This document shows, in pieces, positions 1 to 9,461 of a stretch of 64,000 nt of DNA (the first letter of the stretch is position 1; each line of letters opens with the position of its first letter). A model generated the notes under the pieces. That model was not told the DNA's origin and made no database searches. It saw nothing but the letters and a program-made list of their open reading frames with translations. This stretch comes from Pelagibacterales bacterium SAG-MED01. GTDB taxonomy: Bacteria; Pseudomonadota; Alphaproteobacteria; Pelagibacterales; Pelagibacteraceae. The stretch lies in assembly GCA_014654455.1 (NCBI GenBank), contig JACWCY010000001.1, forward strand, positions 208,113 to 272,112. Direction: 5' to 3'. Made by a program: the position numbers and the translations under genes.

Positions 1-435
1 GGGGCATGGATTTCTATAAATCAATTTAAATTTTTTAAAAAACAAATTATTAGTTTTTTAGGAATTGGTTCAGCGCCAGAATTTTTGGAAGGGTTAATGT
101 GGAATAAATTTTCAAAAAAAATGAAAAAAGAAATAAAAAAAATTGGTATAATTAATTTAAAACATGGTGATTATGAATATCCAATTACCTTTCAGCTAAT
201 TAAAGATGGGAGAAAAAACAAAGTTTTTAAAAAAAAAATTTATCAAAATATCAAAATAACAATGATACATGGCAGTAAAGATAAATCTGTACCAGTAAGC
301 TATTCTAGAAAAGTTTTAAAGATTTTTAAAAATTCTAAAAAAAAATTGGTGATTATTAAAAATGGTGATCATAGTTTATCTTCACCTAAATGGTTAAATA
401 TATTAAAAAAGGAATTAAAATTAATCATTAACTAA
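1..435 (+). CDS. alpha/beta hydrolase, C-terminal part (5' end outside window)
   Basis: The frame is open from the first base and has no start in the window, so this is the C-terminal ~144 residues of a longer protein. It looks like an alpha/beta-hydrolase of the small esterase/peptidase type. A G-I-G-S-A-P-E-F segment comes early, an H-G-S-K-D-K-S-V-P stretch supplies the usual acidic residue, and a late N-G-D-H-S motif holds the probable catalytic histidine. The nucleophile-elbow serine should lie upstream of the window. The stop overlaps the end of the convergent gltB by 8 bases. The substrate cannot be inferred. Confidence 0.75.
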   Translation, partial: GAWISINQFKFFKKQIISFLGIGSAPEFLEGLMWNKFSKKMKKEIKKIGIINLKHGDYEYPITFQLIKDGRKNKVFKKKIYQNIKITMIHGSKDKSVPVSYSRKVLKIFKNSKKKLVIIKNGDHSLSSPKWLNILKKELKLIIN

Positions 436-3400
436 CTTCTTTTACTTTAGGCTTTAAGGTAAGAGGATTTTTAAGTTTATCAATCATTTCTTTTGGACAA
501 ACCTGAATAAAGTTTTTTATTTCATTATCAAAATTTTTAATTATATTTTTTGATAATATCGAACCAGTCTCTTGAGAATGATCTAAAACCATTTCTTTTA
601 AAAAATTAATCCAATATTCTGTTTCAACATTCTGCCAAACAACTGACTCTGGATTTACTTTTTTTTCAAATTCTTTAGATTTGTCATAAATGAAAGCTAA
701 ACCTCCCGTCATGCCAGCTGCAAAATTATCTCCAACTTCACCTAAAATAACAACTACTCCTCCTGTCATATATTCACATCCATTTGAATCACATCCTTCA
801 ATTACTGTAATTGCCCCTGAGTTTCTGACTGCGAATCTATCGCCCGCTTGACCAGCAACAAAAAGTTTGCCTGATGTAGCCCCATAAAGAACTGTGTTTC
901 CAATAATTGTATTTTCGTTAGAAACTAAATTACTTTCATCCGAGAGTTTTATTGAAATAGTAGCTCCTGACAATCCTTTTCCAACATAATCATTTGCATC
1001 ACCCTTAAGATTTAGTTTTAACCCCTTAGAAGAAAATGCTCCAAAAGATTGTCCCGCAGATCCCTTGAAATTTAAAGTAAGAAAATTTTCATCTAATTTT
1101 TCATAGCCATATTTTTTGTAAAGATGATGTGAAATCCTTGCACCAACAGCTCTATTGGTATTTTTAATAATAAATTCTTTTTCAATTTTTTCAGAATCAT
1201 CTAAAGATTTTTCAATTTCTGGCCAAATTTCTTGATCTAATGTATCAGGCACTTTATTAATTTCTGGAACCTCACAATATCTTTTATTATTTCCAGGGTC
1301 AGCTTGAACAAATAATGGATTTAAATCTAAATCATCTAAATTAGGTGATGCTTTATTAACTTGCATTAATAAATCTGTTCTTCCAATTATATCGTTCATG
1401 GATTTAAATCCTAATTCAGCTAAAATTTCTCTTACCTCTGAAGCTATAAAGGTAAATAAATTTACTACTTTATCTGGTGTACCAGTAAATTTTTCCCTTA
1501 ATTTTTCATCTTGAGTACAAACACCAACTGGACAAGTATTTGAATGACATTGTCTTACCATAATACATCCCATTGCAACTAAAGCAGTTGTTGCTACTCC
1601 ATATTCTTCTGCTCCCATCATTGCAGCAATGACAACATCTCTACCCGTTTTAATGCCCCCATCAGTCCTTAGAGTAACTTTATGTCTTAAGTTATTTAGC
1701 GTAAGAACTTGATTAGCTTCTGTAAGGCCCATCTCCCAAGGTATTCCAACATATTTTACACTTGTTTGTGGTGTTGCTCCTGTTCCTCCATTATGACCTG
1801 AAATTAAAATAATATCTGCTTTTGCTTTAGCTACTCCAGCAGCAATAGTACCCACACCTGATGAAGCAACAAGTTTAACACCAATTCTAGCTTTTGGATT
1901 TATTTGTTTTAGATCATAAATTAGTTGAGCCAAATCTTCTATTGAATAAATATCATGATGTGGAGGTGGAGATATTAAGGTAACTCCAGGAGTTGAATGC
2001 CTTAGTTTTGCTATTTCTTGTGTAACTTTAAAACCTGGTAACTGACCACCCTCACCAGGTTTTGCACCTTGTGCAATCTTTATTTCTATCTCATTACAAT
2101 TATTTAAATAATTTACAGTTACTCCAAACCTTGCTGATGCAATTTGTTTAACTCTAGAATTTGCACTGTCACCACTATCCTTTACCTTAAATCTATTTGC
2201 ATCCTCACCACCTTCACCACTACATGAGGCACCTTTTATTCTGTTCATCCCTATCGCCAAGGTTTCATGTGCTTCTTTTGATAAGGCTCCATGAGACATA
2301 CTTCCACTACCAAATCTTTTTAGTATTTTTTCTAAAGGCTCAACTTCAGATAATTTTATTGGTGGACCTAGTTTTTTCTTTCTAAAATTTATTAAGTCTC
2401 TTAAGTTAATAGGTGGTAAATTATAAATTCCTTCAGCATATTTTTTATAAGCTGAGTAAGAGTTTGAACCTACTGCACTTTGTAATAAATGGATTAATGT
2501 ACCTTGATATTGATGAGTTTCACCATTTTTTCTATATCTATAAATCCCACCAATAGGTAAAACAGTGTCAGTACTTTCAAATGCTTCTCTATGTATCTGC
2601 CGTATTTTTTTTTCTATACCTATCAATCCAATTCCAGAAATTTTAGATGTTACCCCTGGAAAATAATCATTTACAATAGTTCTACTCAATCCAACTGTCT
2701 CAAAATTACATCCTCCCCTATAAGAACTTAAAACTGATATGCCCATTTTAGACATTATCTTTAACAAACCAGCATTTACTGATTTTATATATCTCTTTAT
2801 ACAATCATCAAAACTATACTGGCCAAATAATTTTTTTTCATGTCTTTGGTATAAGCTATCAAAAGCAAGATATGGATTAACTGTTGTGGCGCCTACTCCT
2901 ATTAATGTAGCAAATGAATGCGTATCTAAAGCTTCACCTGATTGAACATTAATTGAAACATACCCTCTTAATTTTTTTTCAATTAAAAATGTATTGATTG
3001 CTCCAACACACAGCAACATTGGCATTGGTAGCTTTTTCGACGAAAGTTCTTTATCACTTAAAATTAGTTGCGTTACACCTTGTCTTACAGCTATCTCTGA
3101 CTCTTTTTGTATTCTTTCAATTGCACTTATTAAGTTTTCCTCATTTGAAAAAGTACAATCAATAATTAAAGAATTTTTACCAAAAAAATTTATAAATTTA
3201 TTAAATTGGGAATTTGACAATATTGGACTATTTAAAACATAAATATTTTCTTTAGTTAAAGTATCAAAATCTAAAATATTTCCTAAATTTCCAAATCTTG
3301 TTTTTAAACTCATAACTTTGTTTTCTCGTAATGAGTCAATTGGGGGATTAGTTACCTGGCTAAAATTTTGTCTAAAAAAATGATAAAGAGGTCTATATTT

Positions 3401-4933
3401 ATCTGATAATACAGCTAATGGTGTATCATCGCCCATTGAGCCTATTGCTTCTTTTGCATCCTCAGCCATAGGATGTAGGATTAACTCTAAATCCTCTAAA
3501 CTAATTCCAAAAGTATGCTGTCTTCTTCTTAGATCTTCTCCAACAAAGTTATGTTTTTCACTGGAGATTGATAATTTTTCATCTAGATCAATTATTTGCG
3601 AATTAAAATGTTTAAATTCTTTTGCTAAATAATCTTTAATTTGATCATTTGAAAAAACTTTTCCTTTCTCAATTCTAACTCCTATAATTTCACCTGGACC
3701 TAGTCTTCCCTTAGATAAAATCTTTTTTTCATTAAGTTCTATCATTCCTGTTTCCGAACCAGCAAAAAGAAGTTTGTCTTTAGTTATTGCATATCTTAGC
3801 GGTCTTAAACCATTTCTATCATTTGCAGCAATAACCCATTCGTTATCTGTTGCAGCTATTGCCGCAGGACCATCCCAAGGTTCCATTGTACTGTTTAAAA
3901 AATTAAATAACTGTTGATGACTTTTTGGAAGAGTCTTGTTTTTTTTGGACCACGCGTCTGGAATTAACATCAATTTAGCTAATGGCGCTGGTTGACCAGA
4001 CTTATTCAATAATTCAAAAACGTTATCTAATGCAGCTGAGTCAGACACACCTTTTTGAATCACTGGTTTTAAATTATTTACATTTTCAAAAAGTGGACTA
4101 CTCATTTCTTGTTCATGAACTTTCATCCAGTTCTTGTTTCCTTTGTAAGTGTTAATTTCTCCATTATGCGCAACAGCTCTGAATGGTTGAGCTAAACTCC
4201 AACTTGGTGCAGTGTTAGTTGAGAATCTCTGATGGAAAATAGCATATCTAGATATAAATCTTTCATCTTTTAAATCTAAAAAGAAATCGGAAATTGCTTC
4301 AGCTAAAAACATTCCTTTATAAATAATCGACTTAGAGCTGATTGAACAAATATAAAAGTTATTTAGTGAAAGATTGAAGGCCTTATTTTCTATTTTTTTT
4401 CTAGTTTCATAAATTTTTCTTTCTAGCTCTTTATCTAACAAATTGGGGTTATTTGATTTGAATAAAACCTGAATAATTTCAGGCATTGTTTGGAGGGCTT
4501 TTTCACCTAAAACTTTTGGATTTACTGGGACTTGCCTCCAACCATAAATACTAAAATTATTTTTAGTTAATTCACTTTCAACAATAGTTTTGCAAATTTC
4601 TTGTGATGAATAATCATTTCTTGGTAAAAAAATCATACCCACACAAATCTCTGAACTATCATAATCATGTCCTGTAACTTCTATTTTTTCTATGAAAAAA
4701 TCTTTTGGTATTTCCAAGTGTATTCCTGCACCATCACCTGTCTTACCATCAGCATCTACGGCTCCTCTGTGCCAAACAGCTTTCAATGCTTCAATTCCAT
4801 GTTCAACAACAGCTCTTGATTTTTTTCCCTCTGTTGAAGCAATTAATCCAACTCCACAAGCATCGTGTTCCATTTCTTTAGAATAAACATGATTTTTAGT
4901 TAGTAATTTAAGATTATTTATATAATTCTTCAT
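428..4933 (-). CDS. gltB: glutamate synthase (NADPH) large subunit
   Basis: Transfers the glutamine amide to 2-oxoglutarate, the GOGAT step of cytoplasmic ammonium assimilation. The 1501 residues match the family length. After a ~25-residue propeptide, Cys26 in H-D-A-C-G-V-G is the expected N-terminal nucleophile of the class II glutaminase domain. The central and FMN-binding synthase domains follow. A Cys-rich segment near residues 1125-1140 (C-H-S-N-T-C-P-V-G-V-C) ligates the 3Fe-4S cluster, and a GXGXG beta-helix domain closes the protein. Its start codon overlaps the gltD stop by one base (TAATG), so the pair is translationally coupled. Confidence 0.97.
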   Translation of the reverse strand: MKNYINNLKLLTKNHVYSKEMEHDACGVGLIASTEGKKSRAVVEHGIEALKAVWHRGAVDADGKTGDGAGIHLEIPKDFFIEKIEVTGHDYDSSEICVGMIFLPRNDYSSQEICKTIVESELTKNNFSIYGWRQVPVNPKVLGEKALQTMPEIIQVLFKSNNPNLLDKELERKIYETRKKIENKAFNLSLNNFYICSISSKSIIYKGMFLAEAISDFFLDLKDERFISRYAIFHQRFSTNTAPSWSLAQPFRAVAHNGEINTYKGNKNWMKVHEQEMSSPLFENVNNLKPVIQKGVSDSAALDNVFELLNKSGQPAPLAKLMLIPDAWSKKNKTLPKSHQQLFNFLNSTMEPWDGPAAIAATDNEWVIAANDRNGLRPLRYAITKDKLLFAGSETGMIELNEKKILSKGRLGPGEIIGVRIEKGKVFSNDQIKDYLAKEFKHFNSQIIDLDEKLSISSEKHNFVGEDLRRRQHTFGISLEDLELILHPMAEDAKEAIGSMGDDTPLAVLSDKYRPLYHFFRQNFSQVTNPPIDSLRENKVMSLKTRFGNLGNILDFDTLTKENIYVLNSPILSNSQFNKFINFFGKNSLIIDCTFSNEENLISAIERIQKESEIAVRQGVTQLILSDKELSSKKLPMPMLLCVGAINTFLIEKKLRGYVSINVQSGEALDTHSFATLIGVGATTVNPYLAFDSLYQRHEKKLFGQYSFDDCIKRYIKSVNAGLLKIMSKMGISVLSSYRGGCNFETVGLSRTIVNDYFPGVTSKISGIGLIGIEKKIRQIHREAFESTDTVLPIGGIYRYRKNGETHQYQGTLIHLLQSAVGSNSYSAYKKYAEGIYNLPPINLRDLINFRKKKLGPPIKLSEVEPLEKILKRFGSGSMSHGALSKEAHETLAIGMNRIKGASCSGEGGEDANRFKVKDSGDSANSRVKQIASARFGVTVNYLNNCNEIEIKIAQGAKPGEGGQLPGFKVTQEIAKLRHSTPGVTLISPPPHHDIYSIEDLAQLIYDLKQINPKARIGVKLVASSGVGTIAAGVAKAKADIILISGHNGGTGATPQTSVKYVGIPWEMGLTEANQVLTLNNLRHKVTLRTDGGIKTGRDVVIAAMMGAEEYGVATTALVAMGCIMVRQCHSNTCPVGVCTQDEKLREKFTGTPDKVVNLFTFIASEVREILAELGFKSMNDIIGRTDLLMQVNKASPNLDDLDLNPLFVQADPGNNKRYCEVPEINKVPDTLDQEIWPEIEKSLDDSEKIEKEFIIKNTNRAVGARISHHLYKKYGYEKLDENFLTLNFKGSAGQSFGAFSSKGLKLNLKGDANDYVGKGLSGATISIKLSDESNLVSNENTIIGNTVLYGATSGKLFVAGQAGDRFAVRNSGAITVIEGCDSNGCEYMTGGVVVILGEVGDNFAAGMTGGLAFIYDKSKEFEKKVNPESVVWQNVETEYWINFLKEMVLDHSQETGSILSKNIIKNFDNEIKNFIQVCPKEMIDKLKNPLTLKPKVKEVS

Positions 4934-6372
4934 TATGCTACTTTTGATTTTTTAATTTCAATATTTTCTAAATAAGTTTTCATAGCAGAAGCAGCATCTC
5001 TTCCATCTTTGATAGCCCATACAACTAATGATGCTCCTCTAACAATATCTCCAGCAGCAAAAACCCCTTTTAAGTTAGTTTCCATTGTGTCAAAATCTGT
5101 TTTTATTGTTCCCCATTTTGTAACTTGTAGTTCTTTTGTATCAAATAAATATGGAAGATCCTCTGGATCAAAACCAAGGGCTTTAATAACCATATCAGCT
5201 TTGATTTCAAATTCAGATCCTTCTTTTATTTCGGGTCTTCTTCTACCTGAGTCATCAGGCTCACCTAACTTAATTTGATCAACAACTAAATTTTCAATTT
5301 TACTTGTACCTTTAAATTCTTTTGGACTTGACAACCAGACAAATTCAACTCCTTCTTCCTCTGCATTTGCTACTTCTCTTGCAGACCCTGGCATATTTTC
5401 TTTATCTCTTCTATAAAGGCATTTAACTGATTTTGCTTTTTGTCTTACTGATGTTCTGACACAGTCCATGGCAGTATCACCTCCTCCAATAACAACAATA
5501 TCTTTACCTTCGGCGTTTAAAATACCTTTGTCAAATAATTCAACTTTATCCCCTAAACCTTTTTTATTTGAGGCTATTAAAAATTCCATAGCTGGAAAAA
5601 TATTTTCTAAATCATTTCCAGGTAAGCCTATTTCTCGTGGCTTATAAACTCCTGTTGCAATTAAAATTGCATCATGTTTTTTTCTTAATTGTTCCAGGTT
5701 AATGTCTTTGCCTACTTCAAAATTCTGAATAAACTCTATGCCACCATCTTTTAAAAGCTTTGTCCTTCTTTCAACTACATGTTTTTCTAATTTAAAATTA
5801 GGAATACCATAAATTAATAATCCCCCAGCACGGTCATATCGATCATAAACGGTGATCTTATATCCATTTTTTCTCAATTGTTCTGCTGCTGCTAATCCTG
5901 CAGGTCCAGCACCAATTATACCCACACTTTGGTTTCTTTCTTGTTTTACTTTAATTGGTTTTACCCAGCCTTGTTCCCATGCATTATCAGTAATATATTT
6001 TTCCATAGAACCAATAGTTACTGTTCCATGTCCAGATTGCTCTATAACACAATTACCCTCGCACAAACGATCTTGTGGGCATATCCTTCCACAAACTTCT
6101 GGCATATTGTTTGTGCTTTGAGATAACTCGTATGCTTCCTTAAGTCTGCCCTCTGCAGTTAATTTAAGCCAGTCTGGAATATTATTACTCAAAGGACAAT
6201 GGACTTGGCAGAAAGGCACTCCACATTGAGAACATCTGCTAGACTGTTCTTGAGCTCTTTGTTTTATAAAATCATCATAAATCTCATTAAAATCCTCTTT
6301 CCTATTATCAACTTCCCTTTTAGGTGGGGTTTGTTGACCTATATTTACAAATTTTAACATTTTATCTGTCAT
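4933..6372 (-). CDS. gltD: glutamate synthase (NADPH) small subunit
   Basis: Supplies electrons from NADPH through FAD and Fe-S clusters to GltB. The 479 residues begin with an Fe-S domain holding Cys47, Cys50, Cys55 and Cys59 (C-S-Q-C-G-V-P-F-C-Q-V-H-C-P), with a second cysteine set around residues 95-110. An FAD-binding G-A-G-P-A-G-L-A-A-A motif lies near residue 151. An NADPH-binding G-G-G-D-T-A-M-D motif lies near 295, and a C-terminal A-A-G-D-I-V-R-G FAD motif follows. It is first in the gltD-gltB transcript. The 184-base region upstream must contain the promoter, divergent from uppP. Confidence 0.97.
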   Translation of the reverse strand: MTDKMLKFVNIGQQTPPKREVDNRKEDFNEIYDDFIKQRAQEQSSRCSQCGVPFCQVHCPLSNNIPDWLKLTAEGRLKEAYELSQSTNNMPEVCGRICPQDRLCEGNCVIEQSGHGTVTIGSMEKYITDNAWEQGWVKPIKVKQERNQSVGIIGAGPAGLAAAEQLRKNGYKITVYDRYDRAGGLLIYGIPNFKLEKHVVERRTKLLKDGGIEFIQNFEVGKDINLEQLRKKHDAILIATGVYKPREIGLPGNDLENIFPAMEFLIASNKKGLGDKVELFDKGILNAEGKDIVVIGGGDTAMDCVRTSVRQKAKSVKCLYRRDKENMPGSAREVANAEEEGVEFVWLSSPKEFKGTSKIENLVVDQIKLGEPDDSGRRRPEIKEGSEFEIKADMVIKALGFDPEDLPYLFDTKELQVTKWGTIKTDFDTMETNLKGVFAAGDIVRGASLVVWAIKDGRDAASAMKTYLENIEIKKSKVA

Positions 6373-6556
6373 AATATTTTTTAGAATTAGAGTAAAATAT
6401 ACATTGTTTTTATTAGTAAAAGAATTATATAGGTCAGTATATATGACTTATATTTTATGAAAATCAGCTTAAAATATAGTAATTTTAATTTTTGCATGTC
6501 TATTATGACTTAATGGAATTGTTTTAAAAGGAAATTTTTTAAGTTACGACACTTAT
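6373..6556. promoter_or_regulatory. divergent gltD/uppP intergenic region with repeated TATGACTTA element
   Basis: This 184-base AT-rich gap separates the divergent gltD and uppP genes and must carry both promoters. The sequence TATGACTTA occurs twice, near 6440 and near 6507. The first copy is part of an imperfect dyad with GTCA and TGAC arms around a GTATATA centre. This could be a regulator site, but no known nitrogen-regulator consensus (for example NtrC) is recognised. A purine-rich AAAAGGAAA stands about 20 bases before uppP, too far for a normal Shine-Dalgarno. Confidence 0.3.
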
Positions 6557-7324
6557 ATGTCTCAAGATTTTATAGAAATCCTAATTCTATCTGCTGTTCA
6601 AGGAATATCAGAATTTTTACCAATAAGTTCGTCTGCGCACCTAATTATAGCTTCAAGCTTTTATGATTTAAAAACAAGCTCATTATTAATAGATATAAGT
6701 TTACATTTAGGTTCATTATTAGCGATAATATTCTTTTTTAGAAAAGATTTATTTGATCTTAAAAATAATCAAAAATTATTAAGTTTAATTGTAATTGGCT
6801 CAATACCACTTATTATTTTTGGCTACATATTACACACAACTGAATTAATATATCTTTTAAGAAATATAAAAATTATAGCTTGGACTACATTATTTTTTGG
6901 AATTATTTTGTATTTTGCTGATCAAAGAAAGATTGATCAAAATATATCTACACATTTAAATGTAAAATCAATTATATTTATTGGGTTATTACAAATTCTT
7001 GCTTTAATACCTGGTGTAAGTAGAGCAGGGATTACAATGACTGCTGCTAGATTTTTAAAATTCAATAGGGTTGACTCTGGTAAAATTTCATTTTTACTTT
7101 CTATTCCCGCGTTGGCAGGAGCAAGTTTTCTAGGTCTAAAAGATGCATTTAATGAATCAATAGAGCTAAATTATCTAATTATAATTGCAATAATATTATC
7201 TTTTTTATTTTCATACACTACGGTTAAATTTTTTTTAAATTATTTAAATAAATTTTCTTTAAATATTTTTGTTATTTATAGAATAATTATATCTTTAATA
7301 TTATTTGTAATAATTTATTCTTAG
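6557..7324 (+). CDS. uppP: undecaprenyl-diphosphatase (UppP/BacA)
   Basis: Dephosphorylates undecaprenyl pyrophosphate to recycle the lipid carrier for peptidoglycan and other envelope polymers. It is an integral inner-membrane protein of 255 residues, close to the usual 260-275. Both signature regions are visible: the N-terminal E-F-L-P-I-S-S-S-A-H-L loop (~residues 19-29) and P-G-V-S-R-A-G-I-T-M-T (~residues 153-163) with the catalytic Ser/Arg. Multiple hydrophobic segments span the rest. Its last four bases overlap the convergent DMT exporter gene. No clear Shine-Dalgarno precedes the ATG. Confidence 0.93.
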   Translation: MSQDFIEILILSAVQGISEFLPISSSAHLIIASSFYDLKTSSLLIDISLHLGSLLAIIFFFRKDLFDLKNNQKLLSLIVIGSIPLIIFGYILHTTELIYLLRNIKIIAWTTLFFGIILYFADQRKIDQNISTHLNVKSIIFIGLLQILALIPGVSRAGITMTAARFLKFNRVDSGKISFLLSIPALAGASFLGLKDAFNESIELNYLIIIAIILSFLFSYTTVKFFLNYLNKFSLNIFVIYRIIISLILFVIIYS

Positions 7325-8211
7325 TTAGCTTTTTTAATTATAGGTAATAATTGTGATAGCAAAACTCCACATAATATAAAAAAGCAACCTAATAAATTAT
7401 TAATTCCAAGAACTTGATCAAGTAAAAACCAAGCAGCGATAGTTGCGAAGACACCTTCTAAGGAAAAAATAATAGCAGCTGGTGCAGGTGATATATTTTT
7501 TTGTGCATAAATTTGTAATACAAAAGCAAAACCACCAGATAAAATCCCAGCATATAAAATAGAGTCAATTTCCTTCAAAATATTTTCAAAGATAAACTCT
7601 TCATAAATAAACCCCACAAAAAAAGAAAATAAAGCTACAATTAAAGTTTGCACAGCTCCAAGAGTGAGTGGGAGGTTATATTTAGTGACAATAATACCAG
7701 TAAAAATAATATGTGTACTCCAAAATAAAGCTCCCAACACTACAAGGGTATCACCAAGTCTTACTGTTGCATCATAAAAATTTGTTAATAAATATCCACC
7801 TATTAAACATAATATTACTGATGGCCATACACTCCAATGAATAAATTTTCTTCTAAATAAAAAAATAATAATTGGAACCATAGGAACATAAAAAATGGTA
7901 AAGAAGGCTGCATTTGCTACATCTGTGTATAATAAAGCAACCTGTTGTAAGGCGGACCCTAAAAAAAGAGATAGACCAATTAAAAGAGAGAGAATAGCAA
8001 ATGTTTTAAAATCTAATTTAAACTCTGATTTAAATTTTTTTATCTCAAACAAAATTGCCAAAGGTACAATTGCTAAAAATCCAACAAAAAATCTCACCGC
8101 ATTGAAAGTAAAAGGACCTATGTCGTCCATGCCTGTATCTTGTGCAATAAATGTGGTTCCCCAAATAAAAGTGCATAATAAAGCACTAAATAATGATACA
8201 GTTTTTGACAT
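7321..8211 (-). CDS. DMT superfamily transporter (EamA family)
   Basis: A 296-residue inner-membrane protein with about ten hydrophobic segments arranged as two tandem EamA-like halves, the architecture of drug/metabolite exporters. The N-terminal half opens with a conserved F-I-W-G-T-T-F motif, and the C-terminal half carries P-A-P-A-A-I-I-F-S-L-E-G-V, both typical of the family. The substrate is unknown; relatives export amino acids, nucleosides or other metabolites. It lies five bases downstream of aceF on the same strand, so it may be cotranscribed with the pyruvate dehydrogenase genes without any functional link. Confidence 0.85.
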   Translation of the reverse strand: MSKTVSLFSALLCTFIWGTTFIAQDTGMDDIGPFTFNAVRFFVGFLAIVPLAILFEIKKFKSEFKLDFKTFAILSLLIGLSLFLGSALQQVALLYTDVANAAFFTIFYVPMVPIIIFLFRRKFIHWSVWPSVILCLIGGYLLTNFYDATVRLGDTLVVLGALFWSTHIIFTGIIVTKYNLPLTLGAVQTLIVALFSFFVGFIYEEFIFENILKEIDSILYAGILSGGFAFVLQIYAQKNISPAPAAIIFSLEGVFATIAAWFLLDQVLGINNLLGCFFILCGVLLSQLLPIIKKAN

Positions 8212-8216
8212 AATTT

Positions 8217-9461
8217 TTAGATAGCTAATTTATAAGCAAAATTTTTACCTAAATTATCTTTCAATTCATTATTAAAACGTGCCGCCTCTGCTCCATCAAT
8301 TATCCTATGATCATAAGATAAAGAAAGTGGCAACATTATTCGAGTTACAAATTTACCATCAATATAAACTTGTTTTTTTTCTGATTTACCAACTCCCAAG
8401 ATAGCAACTTCAGGATAATTAATAATTGGTGTAAAAAACGACCCTCCAATTCCGCCAAGGCTAGTGATTGTCATTGAACCACCAAATAACTCTTTTTTAT
8501 CAATTTTTAAATTTCTACATTCATTACTTAATTTTTTAAGCTCTTCTCCTATTAGAGAAATATTTTTGTTATCTACATTTCTTAACTTCGGTACCATCAA
8601 ACCATGAGGTGTATCAACTGCAATACCTATGTGATAATATTTTTTAATAGTCATTTTTCCCTCTTCTATTTCATCAATAGAGCTATTAAAATTTGGAAAC
8701 TTTTTTAATGATGCGGTCAAAGCCTTAACAATAAAAGCTAATGGTGTAATTTTTTTCTTTTCTCTCGTATAAATGTCAGTCAGTGATGTTCTAAATTCTT
8801 CTAGCTCAGTGATATCTGCCTCATCATGATTAGTTACATGAGGAATATTAGTCCAAGAGTTCATTAAATATTTTGATGATATTTTTTTAACTCTTGGTAT
8901 GTCCTTTATTTCTATTTCTCCAAATTCAGAGTGGGAATATTCTTGTTTTATATTTTCACTATTTAATATATTTTTTGATTTTGATGCCACAAATAACTTT
9001 ATATCACTCTCAATAACTCTACCTTTTCGTTCGCTACCTTTAACTTGATTAATATCTACCCCAAGCTCTCGAGCAAATTTTCGAACTTTTGGACTTGCGG
9101 ATGAAATATCCGTATCATTATTCTGATTAATTATGGTTTGCTGAATTTCTGGTTTTATTACATGAATTTTTTTAAAATCTTTTTTAATTATAGTTTTTTT
9201 TTGAACCTTTTCTTGTGTTTGTGACGTGTTTTCTAAAATTAATATTAAGTCGCCTTCTGAAACTTTATCTCCAACTTTTATTTTTAAATTTTTAATTTTA
9301 CCATCAGAATTTGATGGAATTTCTACACTAGACTTGTCACTCTCTATTGTTAATAGAGGATCATTTTTTTTTATCGTTTGACCTTCCGAAACTAAAACTT
9401 CTATCACCTCAACATCTTTAAAATCTCCAATATTAGGTACTTTTATTTCAGTTGCTGACAT
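8217..9461 (-). CDS. aceF: pyruvate dehydrogenase E2, dihydrolipoamide acetyltransferase
   Basis: Core of the pyruvate dehydrogenase complex, transferring acetyl from lipoamide to CoA. The 414 residues comprise one N-terminal lipoyl domain with Lys43 in E-S-D-K-S-S-V-E-I as the lipoylation site, a linker, and a peripheral-subunit-binding domain (~residues 120-157). A catalytic acyltransferase domain follows, ending in Y-D-H-R-I-I-D-G-A-E-A-A-R-F with the active-site His. Only one lipoyl domain is present, where E. coli AceF has three. The start codon abuts the aceE stop with a one-base overlap, so E1 and E2 are coupled. Confidence 0.95.
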   Translation of the reverse strand: MSATEIKVPNIGDFKDVEVIEVLVSEGQTIKKNDPLLTIESDKSSVEIPSNSDGKIKNLKIKVGDKVSEGDLILILENTSQTQEKVQKKTIIKKDFKKIHVIKPEIQQTIINQNNDTDISSASPKVRKFARELGVDINQVKGSERKGRVIESDIKLFVASKSKNILNSENIKQEYSHSEFGEIEIKDIPRVKKISSKYLMNSWTNIPHVTNHDEADITELEEFRTSLTDIYTREKKKITPLAFIVKALTASLKKFPNFNSSIDEIEEGKMTIKKYYHIGIAVDTPHGLMVPKLRNVDNKNISLIGEELKKLSNECRNLKIDKKELFGGSMTITSLGGIGGSFFTPIINYPEVAILGVGKSEKKQVYIDGKFVTRIMLPLSLSYDHRIIDGAEAARFNNELKDNLGKNFAYKLAI

